From positions 186,001-250,000 of the forward strand of contig BDSL01000007.1 in assembly GCA_003116995.1 (NCBI GenBank): a stretch of DNA of 64,000 bases, written 5' to 3'. The notes beneath the pieces were generated by a model that was not told the DNA's origin, made no database searches, and was given only the letters and a program-made list of their open reading frames with translations. Position numbers and translations under genes: made by a program. This document shows, piece after piece, positions 24,260 through 36,889 of this stretch. The first letter of the stretch is position 1, and every line of letters begins with the position of its first letter. The DNA comes from Yamagishiella unicocca. Lineage: Eukaryota; Chlorophyta; Chlorophyceae; Chlamydomonadales; Volvocaceae.

Positions 24260-27200
24260 ATGCCCGGCGAGCACGCACGTCCTGCAACTGCCCCGCTGCC
24301 GGCTGCACGTCTTTTCGCCCCTACACGTCTTGTCATACAAAGCTTATTCACAACGGCCAAAATTGGAGCCCCCTGCGCGGCGTGGAATGTGGCGCCCTGC
24401 GTGCGCCCAGGCACGCGTACGGCGGCCCGGAGCCCTGTGGCACTGGCGCTGGCGTCCTTCGGGTATGCACCGGCGCGAGCTGACAGCTGTCTCCTTCACA
24501 CTTCAGTCCAAAGTCTTCACCCCGGCTGGCTATGCGATGCCGCTGCCCCATCCACCTGCCCGACCCTCCCCGCCGCCCCCCAACACACACACATTTGGCG
24601 CCAGTGGGAGCGCGATGCCGGCGCCCTGCTGTTTGATCACCTGCGGGTGGAGCGGGAGAAGGACTGGAAGAGGCTGCGGCACCGGCTGATACGAGAGGGG
24701 CCTGCTCCGATGGAGGAGCAGCAGCTGGGGCCCAAGCGAATGGAGGAAATCAGCCGCACACGCCTCAAGGTGCGGCAGCCGGGAGGTGGGCAGCCGGGTT
24801 GTGGGCAGCCGGTGTTACAATAAAAGAACCGGTAACGCGACTGAGCAGCCGGGGTGGGAGGGTTGGAAAGCGTCGAAGGGAATACTCCGCAACGGGGGTG
24901 CCGCAGGGCGGCGGTGGTAGGCGGGGGAAGGGAAGGCAGTGATTGAGCAGTGTTAGTAAGAGCCGACACGGCTCCTTGCTGACCACGGGAAAAGGTGATT
25001 AACCACGGTCTCCTGGGCCAGCTGTGACCTGAATCATACATTCTGTGTGACTGCAGCGTCCTGCCCGGCCTGTGTGGTCTCTCCCTCCCTCCCTCCCTCC
25101 GCCAGGTGCGCTTCCAAAAGTTCTGGGACCTTATGAACGAGCGCGACCGACCCTGGCACTATGACGTCATCATGCACCTGTGTACGGCGTTGTCGCCGTA
25201 CACGTGCGAGCGGTACGACTCCGTGACGGCGGGGACGATGCAGGGCATCTTGGCGCAGCGGGCCAAGGTGCGGGAGGGGTGGTTGGTGGTTGGCGGTTTG
25301 GGGATTGAGGGGCGGTGGTGCTGGTGGCGGTGCGCAACGTGAGTGGATGGGTTGGTGGTTGTACGAGGGAGGGGAGCAGGGCAACGACTGGGAACGTTTG
25401 CGTGTACGTGGTGAGACGAAGGGTGCGAGCGGGTGCAAGCGCAAGGGGAGGAGTGTGAGGAAACCCCGTGTCCGAGTAAGAAACCGCGAGAGGAGGAGGG
25501 GGTGCGTGATGTTGAGGGCGGGGTGCGTGATGTTGAGGAGGGGCGGTGCGCCGCTGGGTACCCAGTCCGAGTGTCCAGACCCACACGCCACCAGCGGGGA
25601 TCGATCCTGGTACCCCTAGGATTGACCTGCCCTGACCCTGGTCGCGCGTGCCTCCGGCCTGGTGGCCGAGAGGTCGTGCCCTGTCCATACCTGGCATAGG
25701 GCCCTGACGTTCCTTCGTCCGTCGTTGCCACATTGTTGACCATGGGACGATGTACGACATGCAGGCCGAGCGGGCGGTCCGGGAGCAGCGGGAGGGTGCG
25801 GCCGTACTGCGGCGGCGCCTGACGGGCATGACTGTCCGGGTGAGCGGATGAGATGAGGAGGGGAGAGGCTAGGGGAGGCGCGGGCTGGGAGGGCGGAAGG
25901 GAGTGGATTTCGGTCACGGATTGTGGGCTTGGCTGACGTGCGGCTGGGAAGCGGGGATATGTCTTATGGAAGGGAAAGGGGCCAGAAGAGAGCCAGGACT
26001 AGGCGAACCCAGTTGGGGCGAGACGGCTTCGGGGCTGTTCCCAACGGTTGTTTCTTGCTGTCCTCCAGGTCAGTCTACAATCCCCTTTTTTGCACGTAAC
26101 CGGGCGGGTTCCTTTGTGCCGGGCACTCTGTTCTTTCGTTCGCATTCACGGGCTGTTGATAGTTTTCCGGGCTGCGCTCCACTTCCGTCCTCGCCTCCTC
26201 GTCCGTTGCATTCACTTCGTCTTACAGCTATCCTACGCTTTTACGACCAGCGCCTCTTTCTTTACGACCAGCGCCTCTTCCAGCCGCCTTTTCCATTTAT
26301 CGCCTAGTCGCCTTTTTAGCGCCATACTTGGCAACGTTGCCTATTCCTACACCTCAGCCGCACCTCCGCTCCCGCTCTTCGGCGCGCCCCTGGACCATCA
26401 CCTTCACCGCCCTCGGTTTGTCGGCCGTGGATTCGCGGATTTTTGTATCACCCCCCCCCCCGACCTTCTCAACACGCAGATGCAGCGCACCGGCCGCCCC
26501 GTGTCTGAAGAGCAGCTGCTGCAGGTGCGGCGGCTGGTGGCGCAGCTGTCGGCGGGCGCGGGAGTGGCGGCATCGCAGCTGCTACGGCTGCAGCGATCCG
26601 CGAGGGCGACCTACCAGGTGAGGTTGGTGGGTGGCGGTTGGCGGTTGGTGGTTGGGGAGGTTACGTACATAGCCCTAGCCCTGGTTTGCGTGTGGGTTGC
26701 TGAGCCGGGGCAGGGGCAGGTGCGCGCCGGGGTATTGGCGTGGAGGCCTTGAGGGGAGTGTGTGCCGGTGGCAATGGCCAGCTCACTCCGCGTCGCCAAC
26801 ACTGCAACCACTGCTGTACATCTGTCAGTATCACGATCATAACCGCAACTGCATCTGCGTCTTGCGTTGATTGTTGTGATGCCGCCCATACAAGCCGCCT
26901 GCCGCCTGCACGGCGCCCGGCCCCCTCGCTGTGTTTTATTTGTTGCTGCCGCCACTTTGTTGCTGCCGCCACTTGCTGTCCCCAGGACCTCGACTACTCT
27001 GAGCACGTGGAGGCGCTGCTGCCGCTACTTCAGGTATGGGACTGACGTCTCCCGGCCGGTCTTCTGCCCGGCCCGTCCATGCGTGCGGCAGCGCCTAAGT
27101 GTCCACCAAGGCACCGAGCCTTCCCCTCCCCCTCCCCTTCCGCCTAATCGGTTTTCCTAATCGGTTTCCTTGTCGGTGCCGACCCACGGGCTTTCCTAAC

Positions 27201-28185
27201 AATCCTGCCCCTTCGCCTGCCCTGCAGGAGACGCGGCAGCTGAGCGATGTGGCGAGGAGGGAAATGCTGCCGGCAGCGGAGTCCTTACAGGTTCGTGCGG
27301 TTGCTCCGCAGGGCTCCCAGGTTCTTCACCACCCGTGACTGCCAGCGGGTGCCGGGAGCGGGTGCGGGAGGCGGTTATACTCGTAGTGTTGAGAAAAGGG
27401 GATTACATTAACCGAAACAGCAGCCTGCAGAGCATAAAGGCACAGCCCAAGCGCCCCTGTCAGGCCTGTAAATCCTAAACCCTAAACCCTGAAACCCAAC
27501 AGCACACATGTCTGCCATCATGCCGCCATGTGGCTATGTCGCATGACCGCAGGAGGAGCTGCGCTCGTTCCAGACTTCGATGGACGAGCGGCAGCTGTCG
27601 CGGGATCAGGTGCTGGGGTTCCTGGAGCAGCTCCAGGGCCGTGAGCTGCGGGTGGTGGCGGTGGATGGCTGGCCGCCGCTCACTGCTGACGAGGAAGTGG
27701 GCTGGAGGTACCCGTCCCTGGAGCACTGGAGGCTGCAACCGACTGCCCTGGAGCGTATGAGTAACGCTTACTCGTGGGGCCAGGGCAACTTGCAGGATAC
27801 CGACTCGGCCTGGGATGCCCCAGAGAGGGGGGAGGAGGGTAGGGAGGACCGAGGTGGGGGCATGCCTGGGGAGGAGGAGGGTAGGGAGGGCAGAGGCGGA
27901 GCCATGCCGCAGCGCCTTGCCCTTGGACTGGGCAGCAGCGATTGGGACAGTGGGCTGGGGGGTGAGGATGGCCGTGACGGTCGGTATGGGAGCGATGGTG
28001 GGGACGCAGTGCTGGGGATGATGGTGGCCTCGTTGGGGGGCGTCGAGGAAGGGGTAGGTAGCTGGGGCCCTGCCGGTGGCGTCAGCACGGTGGTGCCAGG
28101 CGCTGCTGCAGCGGCAGCAGAGGATTGCCTTGCACCTGGCGCAGCGTTGATCCAGAGGAAGCCACTGTTGGGGTTGTTTGACTGA
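24260..28185 (+). CDS. Unrecognised charged protein, seven exons
   Basis: Exons 24260-24769, 25106-25267, 25765-25839, 26480-26617, 26986-27033, 27228-27290 and 27553-28185 give 1629 nt, 542 aa plus TGA. Every intron is phase 0 with CAG or AAG at the exon ends. The first about 100 residues are Ala/Pro/Arg-rich with few acidic residues and could be an organelle transit peptide (inference). Residues about 115-330 are rich in Arg, Glu and Gln and look helical (VEREKDWKRLRHRLIREG, MDERQLSRDQVLGFLEQLQG). The next block contains VRFQKFWDLMNERDRPWHYD. The last about 150 residues are Gly/Glu/Asp-rich and low in complexity. No family or motif was recognised, so function is unassigned. The ATG at 24260 is the first in frame, but the first exon could be shorter or spliced. 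Confidence 0.65.
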
Positions 28186-28811
28186 GGTTGTTCGGCGTAG
28201 ACATGTTGCAGTCCTGTCCCAAGGCCAACCGCCCTAGCTGTAGGTCGGTTGGGGGCAGATTAAGTATGATAGGACAAGCGCATGCCCCACATGAGGCCAG
28301 TGTCGAGCTGGTGTTTATATTCCAGTGTTGCTGTATGGGTGGTCACGGGGGAAAGCTGGTGCGCCTCAGCAACGTGATTACGGGCGTGGAGCCCTATGAT
28401 ACTACTGTAGGGGGCGTGTGGTTTCGCGGCGGAATGGATTTCCGTGGCAAACATTATGAAATGCACCTAGGAAACCACAAATGGCCGGATCAATTTCCCG
28501 CCCACGGCGTCAAAGGCTAACGTACACTAACCACAGCGGGCAGCAGGCAGCGGGCAGCTTAAGCCCCCGAACAGAATGACATTTACTTTCTGTAGACAAG
28601 GAATATGTGGCGGTAGCTTGCGGTGTAAACTCTGCCCTCGTGGCTGCAGGCTGCTGCCGTGCCATGCTCCGCCGTCCGTAGAAATTCTTCATGAGGACGC
28701 TAGACAATCATTTGAACAGAAATTATATTGGTACCGTTTTTACTTAAAGTTTCCGCAATTATGCTTGGCTCGCAAGCAAGAATGGAGCGACTTTAAATAC
28801 CATAAGCGGCC
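28186..28811. other. Spacer between two plus-strand genes
   Basis: Should hold the 3' UTR of the preceding gene and the promoter of the OPR gene. A TGTAA, the usual volvocine polyadenylation signal, occurs near 28622. Short open stretches exist on both strands but none resembles a known protein. Confidence 0.4.
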
Positions 28812-31800
28812 ATGGATTCGGCCTCCACAAGCGGACGAGTCTCGCTTGCATTGAGCGAGCTTGCCTACTCACAACGTGTGGCCTCGGCACTGTCAAGGTG
28901 TGAGCTTTTAACTCGCTTTAGGCTGTCGGTGCCGCCGCCGAGAATGCTATCTGCGGTGCCCAAACCCTATCCAAACGCCAATTTCTCTGCGCATAGGTGT
29001 AAAGTCAACAAAAAAACCACAATTCATCAGGTTGGTTCATGCCGCTGTAATGGGTGGTGGGCACTGCGCATGTGGTCTGAGACAGCCCAACCTAAACCGT
29101 AGTAACCAATTTCGCCGCCTTTGCTCGCGGCGAGCAGCATCCAGCGTACAATTCTTTGCCATTACTGCGCCTCTTCCACCGCTGTGCAGCGGAACTCGTC
29201 GACGGCGACATGGCATCGCTGCCGCTGCTGGCGGCGGCAAAACGTCCACCAACCCACACCGCTATGTTTCGCGCCGACGGCTGTCGCGGCGCTCGGAACC
29301 GAGCCAGCGCGGCGGGACGCGACGGCGGCTTTTGCCGTGTCCCTCGCGGGCGCAGCTGCCCTCCCCTCGCCCCTCTTACGAGGGACCACTGGTGCCATCA
29401 ATAACCACAGGCACACCAACGGTTACAGCAGCATCGGAGGCGCAGGCGGCGCACCCACCGACGTCCCCGCCGCCGCCGCAGCCCGCGCCTCGCTACCCTC
29501 CCGCCGCCCCTCCGCCCCCTCCACCCTCCGACCTGCGCTCCCCAACGCCGCTGCCATCGCCGCCTCGTCCCCCTCCCCCCCTGGTGACACCGCCGACGCC
29601 TCCCACCACCCCACACTCCACGAGCACCTTTCGCCCCACCTGCCGCAGCCGCCGCCCTCATCACAGCCCCCGCTGCCGCAGCTGCCGCAGCCGCCGCCGC
29701 CTCGCTTCAACGCCGTGGCGCAGGCAGCCCTCAGCCGCCAAGTGCAAGACTGCGCGGACTGGCCGGCAGTGGAGGCGCTCTACCGCTCGATGAGGGCCGT
29801 GGGACTCTCCACCGGCGCTTCCCCCGCTGTGGGCCCCGGGGGGCAGCAGCTAGTGGCCATGGCGAGGCATCTGGCCCGCCTGCCCCGCCACCACTCCTTC
29901 GCAAAGTTCGCGGACGACCGGCTGCAGCGCTTTGCGGGGGAGCTGGCGGCGTCCACGGTGCCGTACATCGGGGAGATGCGGCAGGTGGGGCGGGATTGCG
30001 GGGGGGCCCGGGAGAGGTGGTTTGCGGGGTTGGTATCCGGAACCCCGCAAACCCATTCGCCAGCCCCCACGGCTCACACTCACTCCCGCACTGGGTTATT
30101 TTCTCCCACCCTGCGTATCGTCTCCGCAGGGCGAGCTGTGCGCCCTGCTGTGGGCGTACGGCAAGCTGGACTGCCACCCGGGCGAGCAGTTCATGGGCGC
30201 ACTGCTGGCGCGGCTGCAGCCGCTGCTGCTCGTGTGCGGACCCACGGGTCTGTCGCAGGCGCTGTGGGGCCTGGCGCGCATCGGCCACCTGCCACCGGAG
30301 CCCTTCCTGCGCGACTTTTACGCCGCCGCCTGCCAGGCGCTGCGCAAGCCGTCCGCCAACCCGCAGCACGTGTCTAACCTGCTGTGGGCATGTGTGATGC
30401 TGCGGCTGTCGCCGCCGGAGGTGCTGCTGGCTCGGTCGCTGCAGCTGCTGGCGGACAAGGTCCAGGTGGGTGGGTGGGCAGGTGGGAATGAGAAGAAACC
30501 GTGGGGTGGGTGGGCGGGTGTGGGCCGCCGTGCGGAGTGGTGATGGTGATGGTGGCGGGTGGGACGGTGCGGGGATCGAACCGGCGTGTTTGGGCGGCAG
30601 CAGGGGCCTGCCATCGCTTCAGAGGCGACCTTCACCATGCTCCACACCCTTGCCGCAAGGCCGCCGCGCCCACCTCGCGCCTATCGCATTTTCCGACCGC
30701 AACAGCTCACAACAGCTCACAACAGCTCCCTTCTCCTCCCTCTCCCCGCCCGGCTTCGGCAGGACGCCGCGCCCCAAGCGCTGGCTCTCACTGCCTGGGC
30801 GGCCGTGCAGCTGGGATCACAGCCGCCCTCGGCGGCCTGGTGGGGCACGGTGGAGGCGGCGGCGCTACAGCTGACGGGGAAGCTACAGCCGCAGGTGGGG
30901 GGCCGTGCGGTGCGGCTTGCCGTGCCTTACAAAACCTTGGGAAAAACATCGTTTACGGTTCGTTCGAAACCGTTACGGGATGGTGGAAGCGCGGGTCGCG
31001 GCCGCCTTGGAGGCTGGGTCGTTTCGCTGGGGTTTAGGTTGGCATGAGCAGTGATGCACCCACCATCATGACGTCAGGCAGGCGCCACTACCGTAGGCCC
31101 CAGCGCAGCCACTGCCGTGCCTTCCGACCCTTAGAGCTCCAGGATCGCCGTCCACCCCGTACGCCCCTCGCCTGTCCGTGCCGACCGGCGGGTTTCCTCG
31201 GATATCCCCTCCTCGCGCGCCGAACCTCCCGGATCCCGCTGCCCCCCCACAGGACGTGTCCCACCTGGTTTGGTCCATGGCCCGAGCGGGGCACCGACCT
31301 GCCAACCACTGGCTGCACCTCATGTGCTGCGAGGCGCACAGCTGCCTGAGGGGCTTCAGGCCGCAGGTGGGGGGGCGGGTGGTTTGTGAGGAAAGCCCGG
31401 GGGCGCGTGAGTAGTCTGTGAGGAAGGGTTCGAGGGAGACTTCGCACCTCGACTTCCGTCCTACAGCTCCACTCGTTCCCCCGCAACACCCCTCCCTTCC
31501 TCCCTCCCTTCCCGCCGCAACCCGCTCTTCCCCAGGAGCTGTCCAACTTGCTGTGGGGTATCGTGGTGAGCGGCTACCGCCCTTCCACCAGCTGGCTGGG
31601 CTCGACCATCACGGCGGCGCAGAAGCTGCTGCCGGGCTTCAAGGTACGACACCGGACCGGACCCCGACCGTGCCGCGGCGTGCGTGTGTTTCGTGGAGGC
31701 GTGCGCACGTGGCATGAAGGGGGTGGTCGGGGGGGCCCCCAGCTTGCCTCTTGCGGCGGCGTTACCACCACGGCCATGATGACCGTCCACCAGTGAACTC

Positions 31801-34800
31801 CACTCCCTCCCTCCACCCCCTCCACTCCCTCCACTCCCTCCACTCCCTCCAGGTCCTTTACGACCTTCGGTTTTCGTATCCCCAACCCAGTCCTTCAGCA
31901 TGCATCTCAAAACGTCTGTTCTAAACGGTGTTTTTGGCATCCACGGGTCTTCCTCGAAACTCCCTCCACTCCCTCCGGTGCCTTCACCCGCCGCCTGCGT
32001 CGCAGGCCTTCGAGCTGGCGGTGCTGCTGTGGTGCCTGGCCTCCCTCGAGGCGGGGCCGCTGCTGCCACAGGGCTTCTCCTCAGCGCTCTTCTTCCACTC
32101 GGGGCCCAAGCTGGGCTTCTTCAGCGCGCAGGTTGGCAGGGGCGGCGTGGGGCGGCAGGGGGCGAGGAAGGGCCGGGTAGGGTCCGGAGGGGCTCTTGGC
32201 TGTGTTGGACGGGCGAGCTCGAAGAGGTGGACCTTACGGGTTCTGGTGTGTGTCTACATTCCATGCCACCGCCGCCACCGCCACCGTCGTGCCGCCCCCT
32301 CAGGACTGCTCCAACGTGCTGTGGGCGCTTGCCAAGCTGAAGCTCCGGCCGCCTGAGGCCTGGATGGCGGCCTTTGTGGAGGAGTCCTTCACGCAGCTGC
32401 CTCGCTTCACTCCGCAGCACCTGGCCAACACCATGTGGGGCTTTGCCAAGCTGGGCCGCTGCCCGCCTGAGCCTTGGCTGGACAGGTGGGCCTGATGGGC
32501 GGATGGGAGGGCGGGTGGCTGTGGGGACAGAGCCGCGGTTTCCGCTGCGAGTTGCGCCTCCAGCACCGGCAATCCACGCCTTCCTCCCTTCCAAGCTCCA
32601 ACCCTGCTGCTCACGCCTTCCTCCCTTCCAACCCTGCTGCACACGCCTTCCTCCCTTCCAACCCTGCTGCACACGCCTTCCTCCCTTCCAACCCTGCCGC
32701 ACACGGCTGCAGGTATTTCTTGGAGAGCCGGCCGCTGCTGCTGTCCTTCAAGGCGTGCGAGCTGGCCATGACGATGATGGGCTTCGGAATCGCACATGTG
32801 GAGCCGCCGCGGCAGTGGCTCAACCAAATGCTCGTGGCGTCGTACTCCAAGCTTGAATACTGCAGGTACGACACGCCCCGCCCATAAAAACCACGTGCCG
32901 CACGTATGCTCTCGTCCACGCGCTCTCCGCCCCCCGACGCTAGCCTTCGGTCGGGGTTTTACTTACGTCTTTGAAGTTCCGGCCGGCGGGTATCCTCTCA
33001 ATCCTCCCCACCTCAACGCGCACGTGCCGCTCTCGCCGGAAACCAGGACACCGCTACATCACACTATCGGCATCCCGCCACCAGGGCCACCACCACCAGG
33101 GCATCCGTCACCCCTGCGCTCAGTGAGCCTGGCGTGCCAATGACGCCCTGAACCCTCCGCCCCTTCCACGTTTGCCTGTACGGCGTACGGTGTACGACGA
33201 ACGGTGTACGACAGGCCTCAGGAGCTGGCCAACATCGTGTGGGGCCTCGCCCGCATTGGCTTCCACCCGGGGCAGCGCTGGCTGGACACCGCGGCGGCCG
33301 CCGCGTCGCGCTTGGCGGCGGGCGGCGCCATGTCGTACATGGATCTGGTCACCATTGAGCGCGCCTTTGGAGGCTTCGGAGCACAGCTGCCGGCCGAGGT
33401 GCAGCAGGCCCTGGAGCGCGCCCGCGAGGCGGAGCTGCAGCTGCCGCAGGATCTGGATCCGGAAGGGCGCTTGGAGCAGCAGGGGCAGGAGCAGCAGCGG
33501 GAGCCGGTGGCACAGGGCGGTGTGTTTCGTGGGGTGGGGCAGCTGGGTTCGGCTGGGAAGGACTTGGTGGTCGCAGAGTCCCTGAGCAGCCCGGCGGTGG
33601 GGGCGGCAGGGGCGGCACGTCAGAGCAAGGCGCAGGCGGCGGGGCGAGGCAGGCGGCTGGAGAAGGTCCCGCCGGGTGGCGGCGGGGGGGACGAGGTGTT
33701 TGAGGGCGCGAAGAGCGTGGTGCGGGGCCGCAGCGCGCGGCAGCGCAGGTTCGCGTCTACTTCTGCGGAACCCATGGCCCTGGAGGCCCTGGAGGCGGCG
33801 GAGGCCGATCCCCAGGCCGCGCTGGCAGCGTTGGTAGCGGCGGAAGAGCTGCCGGTTCCGCCGAGCGTGATGAGCGGATTCGTGGGCGTGGCGCCGAAGG
33901 AGCAGCGTTTGCGCGAAGGGCAGCCACGACCGGTCGACGCTGAGCCGGCGGCGGCGGTGACGGCTGCAGCGGTGACGGCGGCGGCGGTGACGGCGACTGC
34001 GGTGACGGCGACTGCGGTGACGGCGACTGCGGTGACGGCGGCAGCGGTGACGGCGGCAGCGGTGGCTTCGGCGGCGGTGACGGCGACTGCGGCTGGAGAG
34101 GAGCACATCGACGGCGTTGAGGATTCCGGAACGACGTCTGGGAGCAGACGGCGGGACAAGCGGAAGGAGGACCGACGGCAGCGGCGGCGGAAAGGCGACG
34201 GCGACGGCGCCTCTGCTGCTGCTGCGTCAGCAACTGCAGGTCCCAGCAAAGTCACGTCAGCCATCGTGCGGCGGCCGCCGCTGACGACAGCAGTCAGTGA
34301 TACCTCGTCGCCACTGCTTGCCTCTCCCGTTGTTGTTGACTGCGCAGCCGTCGGGAGCACCCACGACGAGCCCGCCTCCAGCACAACCGCCGCTGCCGCC
34401 ACGCCCGCAGCAGCAGGCGCTGCGGAGAATGTGCTCCCCTCCATGCTGGCTACCGCTTCGGCCGCCGGCCCCGCCGCCGCCCCCACCGCTGCCCCCGCCG
34501 CCGCCCCGCCGCCGCCGGGTCCTCCTGTCGGCCTCCTTAGCTCGCCACAGAGCTCCGCCCCTCCGGCCACGGCCCCTGTTGCCGCCCCTCAGGCTGCTGC
34601 TGCTGCTGTAGCGGCTGCTGCGGCTACTGCTGCTACTGCTGCTACTGCTGCTACTGCTACTACTGCTGCTACTGCTGTTGAACAGGTCGCGGCGTGCGCG
34701 GCACCGCCGAAGCAGGCGATTGCGGCTGGCGGCGACAGCGGTGGTTCCCTCGCAGCCGCAGCAGCACCCGAGGGGGGCAGCAGCGGAGGTGCTGGGCTGG

Positions 34801-34970
34801 AGGGGCTCCAGGGAAGGGCTCCCGTTGAGCCTGAGGAGGGGTCCGTACGTCCTGGCCCAGCACGCGTGGCAGCTCGACGTCAGGCACGGCAGCGGGCCGT
34901 ACGACGGGGCCAGGACCTGGGGTTCGGGCTTGAGCCCGAGGCGGATCAGGAGGGGCTAATAACTGGTTAG
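28812..34970 (+). CDS. Octotricopeptide-repeat (OPR) protein, probable organelle RNA factor
   Basis: OPR proteins of green algae bind organelle RNAs and control stability, splicing or translation of single transcripts. Exons: 28812-28996 (tentative), 29138-29984, 30130-30465, 30763-30894, 31253-31366, 31536-31643, 32006-32131, 32304-32485, 32713-32865, 33215-34970, giving about 1312 aa. Repeats of about 38 residues keep the signature (V/L)xN-x-(L/M)W-(A/G)-x-(A/V)-x-L, then PPxxWL: GLSQALWGLARIGHLPPEPF, DCSNVLWALAKLKLRPPEAW, LANTMWGFAKLGRCPPEPWL, ELANIVWGLARIGFHPGQRW. About eleven are countable between 30130 and 33360. Pro/Ala-rich sequence precedes them; a roughly 500-residue Ala/Val/Thr/Glu tail follows. 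No C-terminal RAP domain is seen. The first exon is uncertain: the reading frame of the second exon has no ATG before the repeats, and joining ATG 28812 through a 141-bp GT-AG intron is the only phase-correct option found. Confidence 0.8.
32580..32711. repeat. 30-bp minisatellite in OPR intron
   Basis: About four copies of a pyrimidine-rich 30-bp unit (CTTCCTCCCTTCCAACCCTG then CTGCACACGC) fill the intron just upstream of the exon at 32713, so the tract also serves as its polypyrimidine region. Confidence 0.9.
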
Positions 34971-35078
34971 GGCTTGAACTAGCGTTGTAGTTAAACTGAA
35001 CTATAAAACTGCAACTATATAAATAGTTAAACAGTTCTGAGCCGGAGGCGGATCAGGACAGGCTAATAACTGGTTAGG
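34931..35078. repeat. Duplicated OPR stop-codon region flanking an AT-rich segment
   Basis: About 41 bp covering the last codons and stop of the OPR gene (34931-34971) recur almost identically at 35039-35078; both copies contain GGCTAATAACTGGTTAGG. Between them lies an AT-rich stretch of about 65 bp with GTTGTAGTTAAACT and imperfect inverted symmetry. Confidence 0.85.
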
Positions 35079-36889
35079 CGTTGTCGGTGTCGTTGAGGCA
35101 GACGCTGATGAGGACGCCGAGGCATGTGGAGGTCCCGGGAAGGCGGGGCGTCGGTGATGGCGGAACGACCCGCGCGATGCAACTCCCATCTCGCCGCTGA
35201 ATGGAAATGGATGAACGAATGAAGCAAGTGATCTATGAGCGAATGACTGTCGCAGTGGACTCCAGCTCCTGACATGCGGGACAGTATAGGCGTTTTAGGT
35301 AACACCGTTCGGTTTCGGTTTCGCCCGGAATCGAGCCTAGGGCCCAGCTGTATCCTGGTAGGTCGCTGGGACCCATTCCCATCCGGTAACTCCAGTTACC
35401 GAGAGAACCTCCTCAACTATGCCCTGTAGTGTATAATTGGTCGGGCTGCGCCTGTATGGCTATTAGCTGCAGGAAGGCGAGTGGAGCCAGGTCCGTCCGG
35501 GCGATTTCGCGTTTCAGCGCGTCCTTCCCAATCAGCAAATTGGTTTGGGCGACAGTGAGGGGCCTGGGCGCCGCCGCAATCACCCTCCGCATGAGCCATG
35601 ACTTTGGGTCACTGTAACCATGCCTACTTCTCGGATCATTGTAGTAATGGTAACTGTTGCAGCGGGGAAGCCGTCCTAGCTACTTTCCCACTTAGTGGCA
35701 TTCGCCGCTGCGTCTTGTTCTGGGATAAGTGTGGGAGTTATGCGTGCCTCTCCCTGTGCTAACCTAGTGGGGTTCCATTCCTTAGCGATACTATACGCCT
35801 GACAGCCCTGCCTCAAGTTCCGGGCCCACTGCTACGCATACGGTCATCTACGGCTACCGTACGCGAGCAGCATTGACACCTGCAGCTGTAGAGGGTATTC
35901 CAATATCCACATGCTCTTGAGCATGGTGTATGGATGTCGGAATGCCAGTGATGCCGGCGAGGCGGTGTCTGGGTGAGGCTTTGTCCGGGTATGTCATAGC
36001 CGGCGCGCTACATGTTGTTGTAACTGTTACATGTAGTACTGTTACATGTTGCCGATGGCGCACAGTGTTTGTGTTGAGTTGGATGCGTTCTAAGGTGTCC
36101 CGAACGACCCGAAGGCCAGCGCCAATGGGCTGTGCATTATGGCAACATGTGTGACACTATATCGGTGGCGATGTCGCGAGGGCAGCAGGGAGCAGCCGCT
36201 CTGCAGGACGGAGGTGTTGGACGCGCCAGGGCGCAACATAAAAGGCAGGAGAGGACGAAAGGAAAGCTGCGAAACCATAAGATGATCAGAGTTGGTCAGA
36301 GTGCCTCTTACGAAAGGTTGGCGGCGTTGCACCGGTCGCTGCCCGTCGGAAATGCGTGGTACTGTGATACTGTGAGCAGCTGTGAGCAGCTGTGAGCCTC
36401 AGCTTGTAGCACTCACTCACTGTGATATTGTAAGTTACATCGTCTTTCCTTTCCGGATTTCGATTATTCAAACTTCGGTGGGGAGCTGTACTTCGTTACC
36501 AAGGCCATCTGCCGGCAGTCGCCGGCAGCGACCGAGGCAGTAGCGCCGTACACGGCCGCAGGTAACGCCGCACTCTCCTGATGAGACAGCAATGAACTCC
36601 ACGCGCATATGGAAGATTTATAACACATCCGAGTTCGTAATCCTAGGTATTTCTTCAAGCTTACAGCTTGGACCCTATGGATCCGAAACTTGGTTTGAAA
36701 TAAGTAACCCTTGTGTTAACCACCTCGGCAGCAGCAATCTTACTCGTACTTATTTGGGAAGTACAGGAAACAGTCCCTCTTAATCCTCACCTTCGTTGTA
36801 ACGTCCTGGTGTACTTGACCGTTGTCGTTTGCAGCGCTACTATGTGTAACCTCAAAGTCCGGCGCGGGAGCCAGTCGCCTGCAGCCGTC
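34971..36889. other. Spacer between OPR gene and protease cluster
   Basis: AT-richer sequence with many short dispersed-repeat fragments (GTAGTAATGGTAACTGTTGC near 35641; TGTAACTGTTACATGTAGTA near 36008). No gene recognised. It should hold the 3' UTR of the OPR gene and the promoter of the first protease. Confidence 0.45.

Noticed and set aside
25590..25690. tRNA-like elements (GGGGATCGATCCTG and GGTGGCCGAGAGGTC)
   Set aside because: T-arm-like and D-arm-like pieces are in the wrong order and spacing on either strand, and no acceptor stem can be paired.
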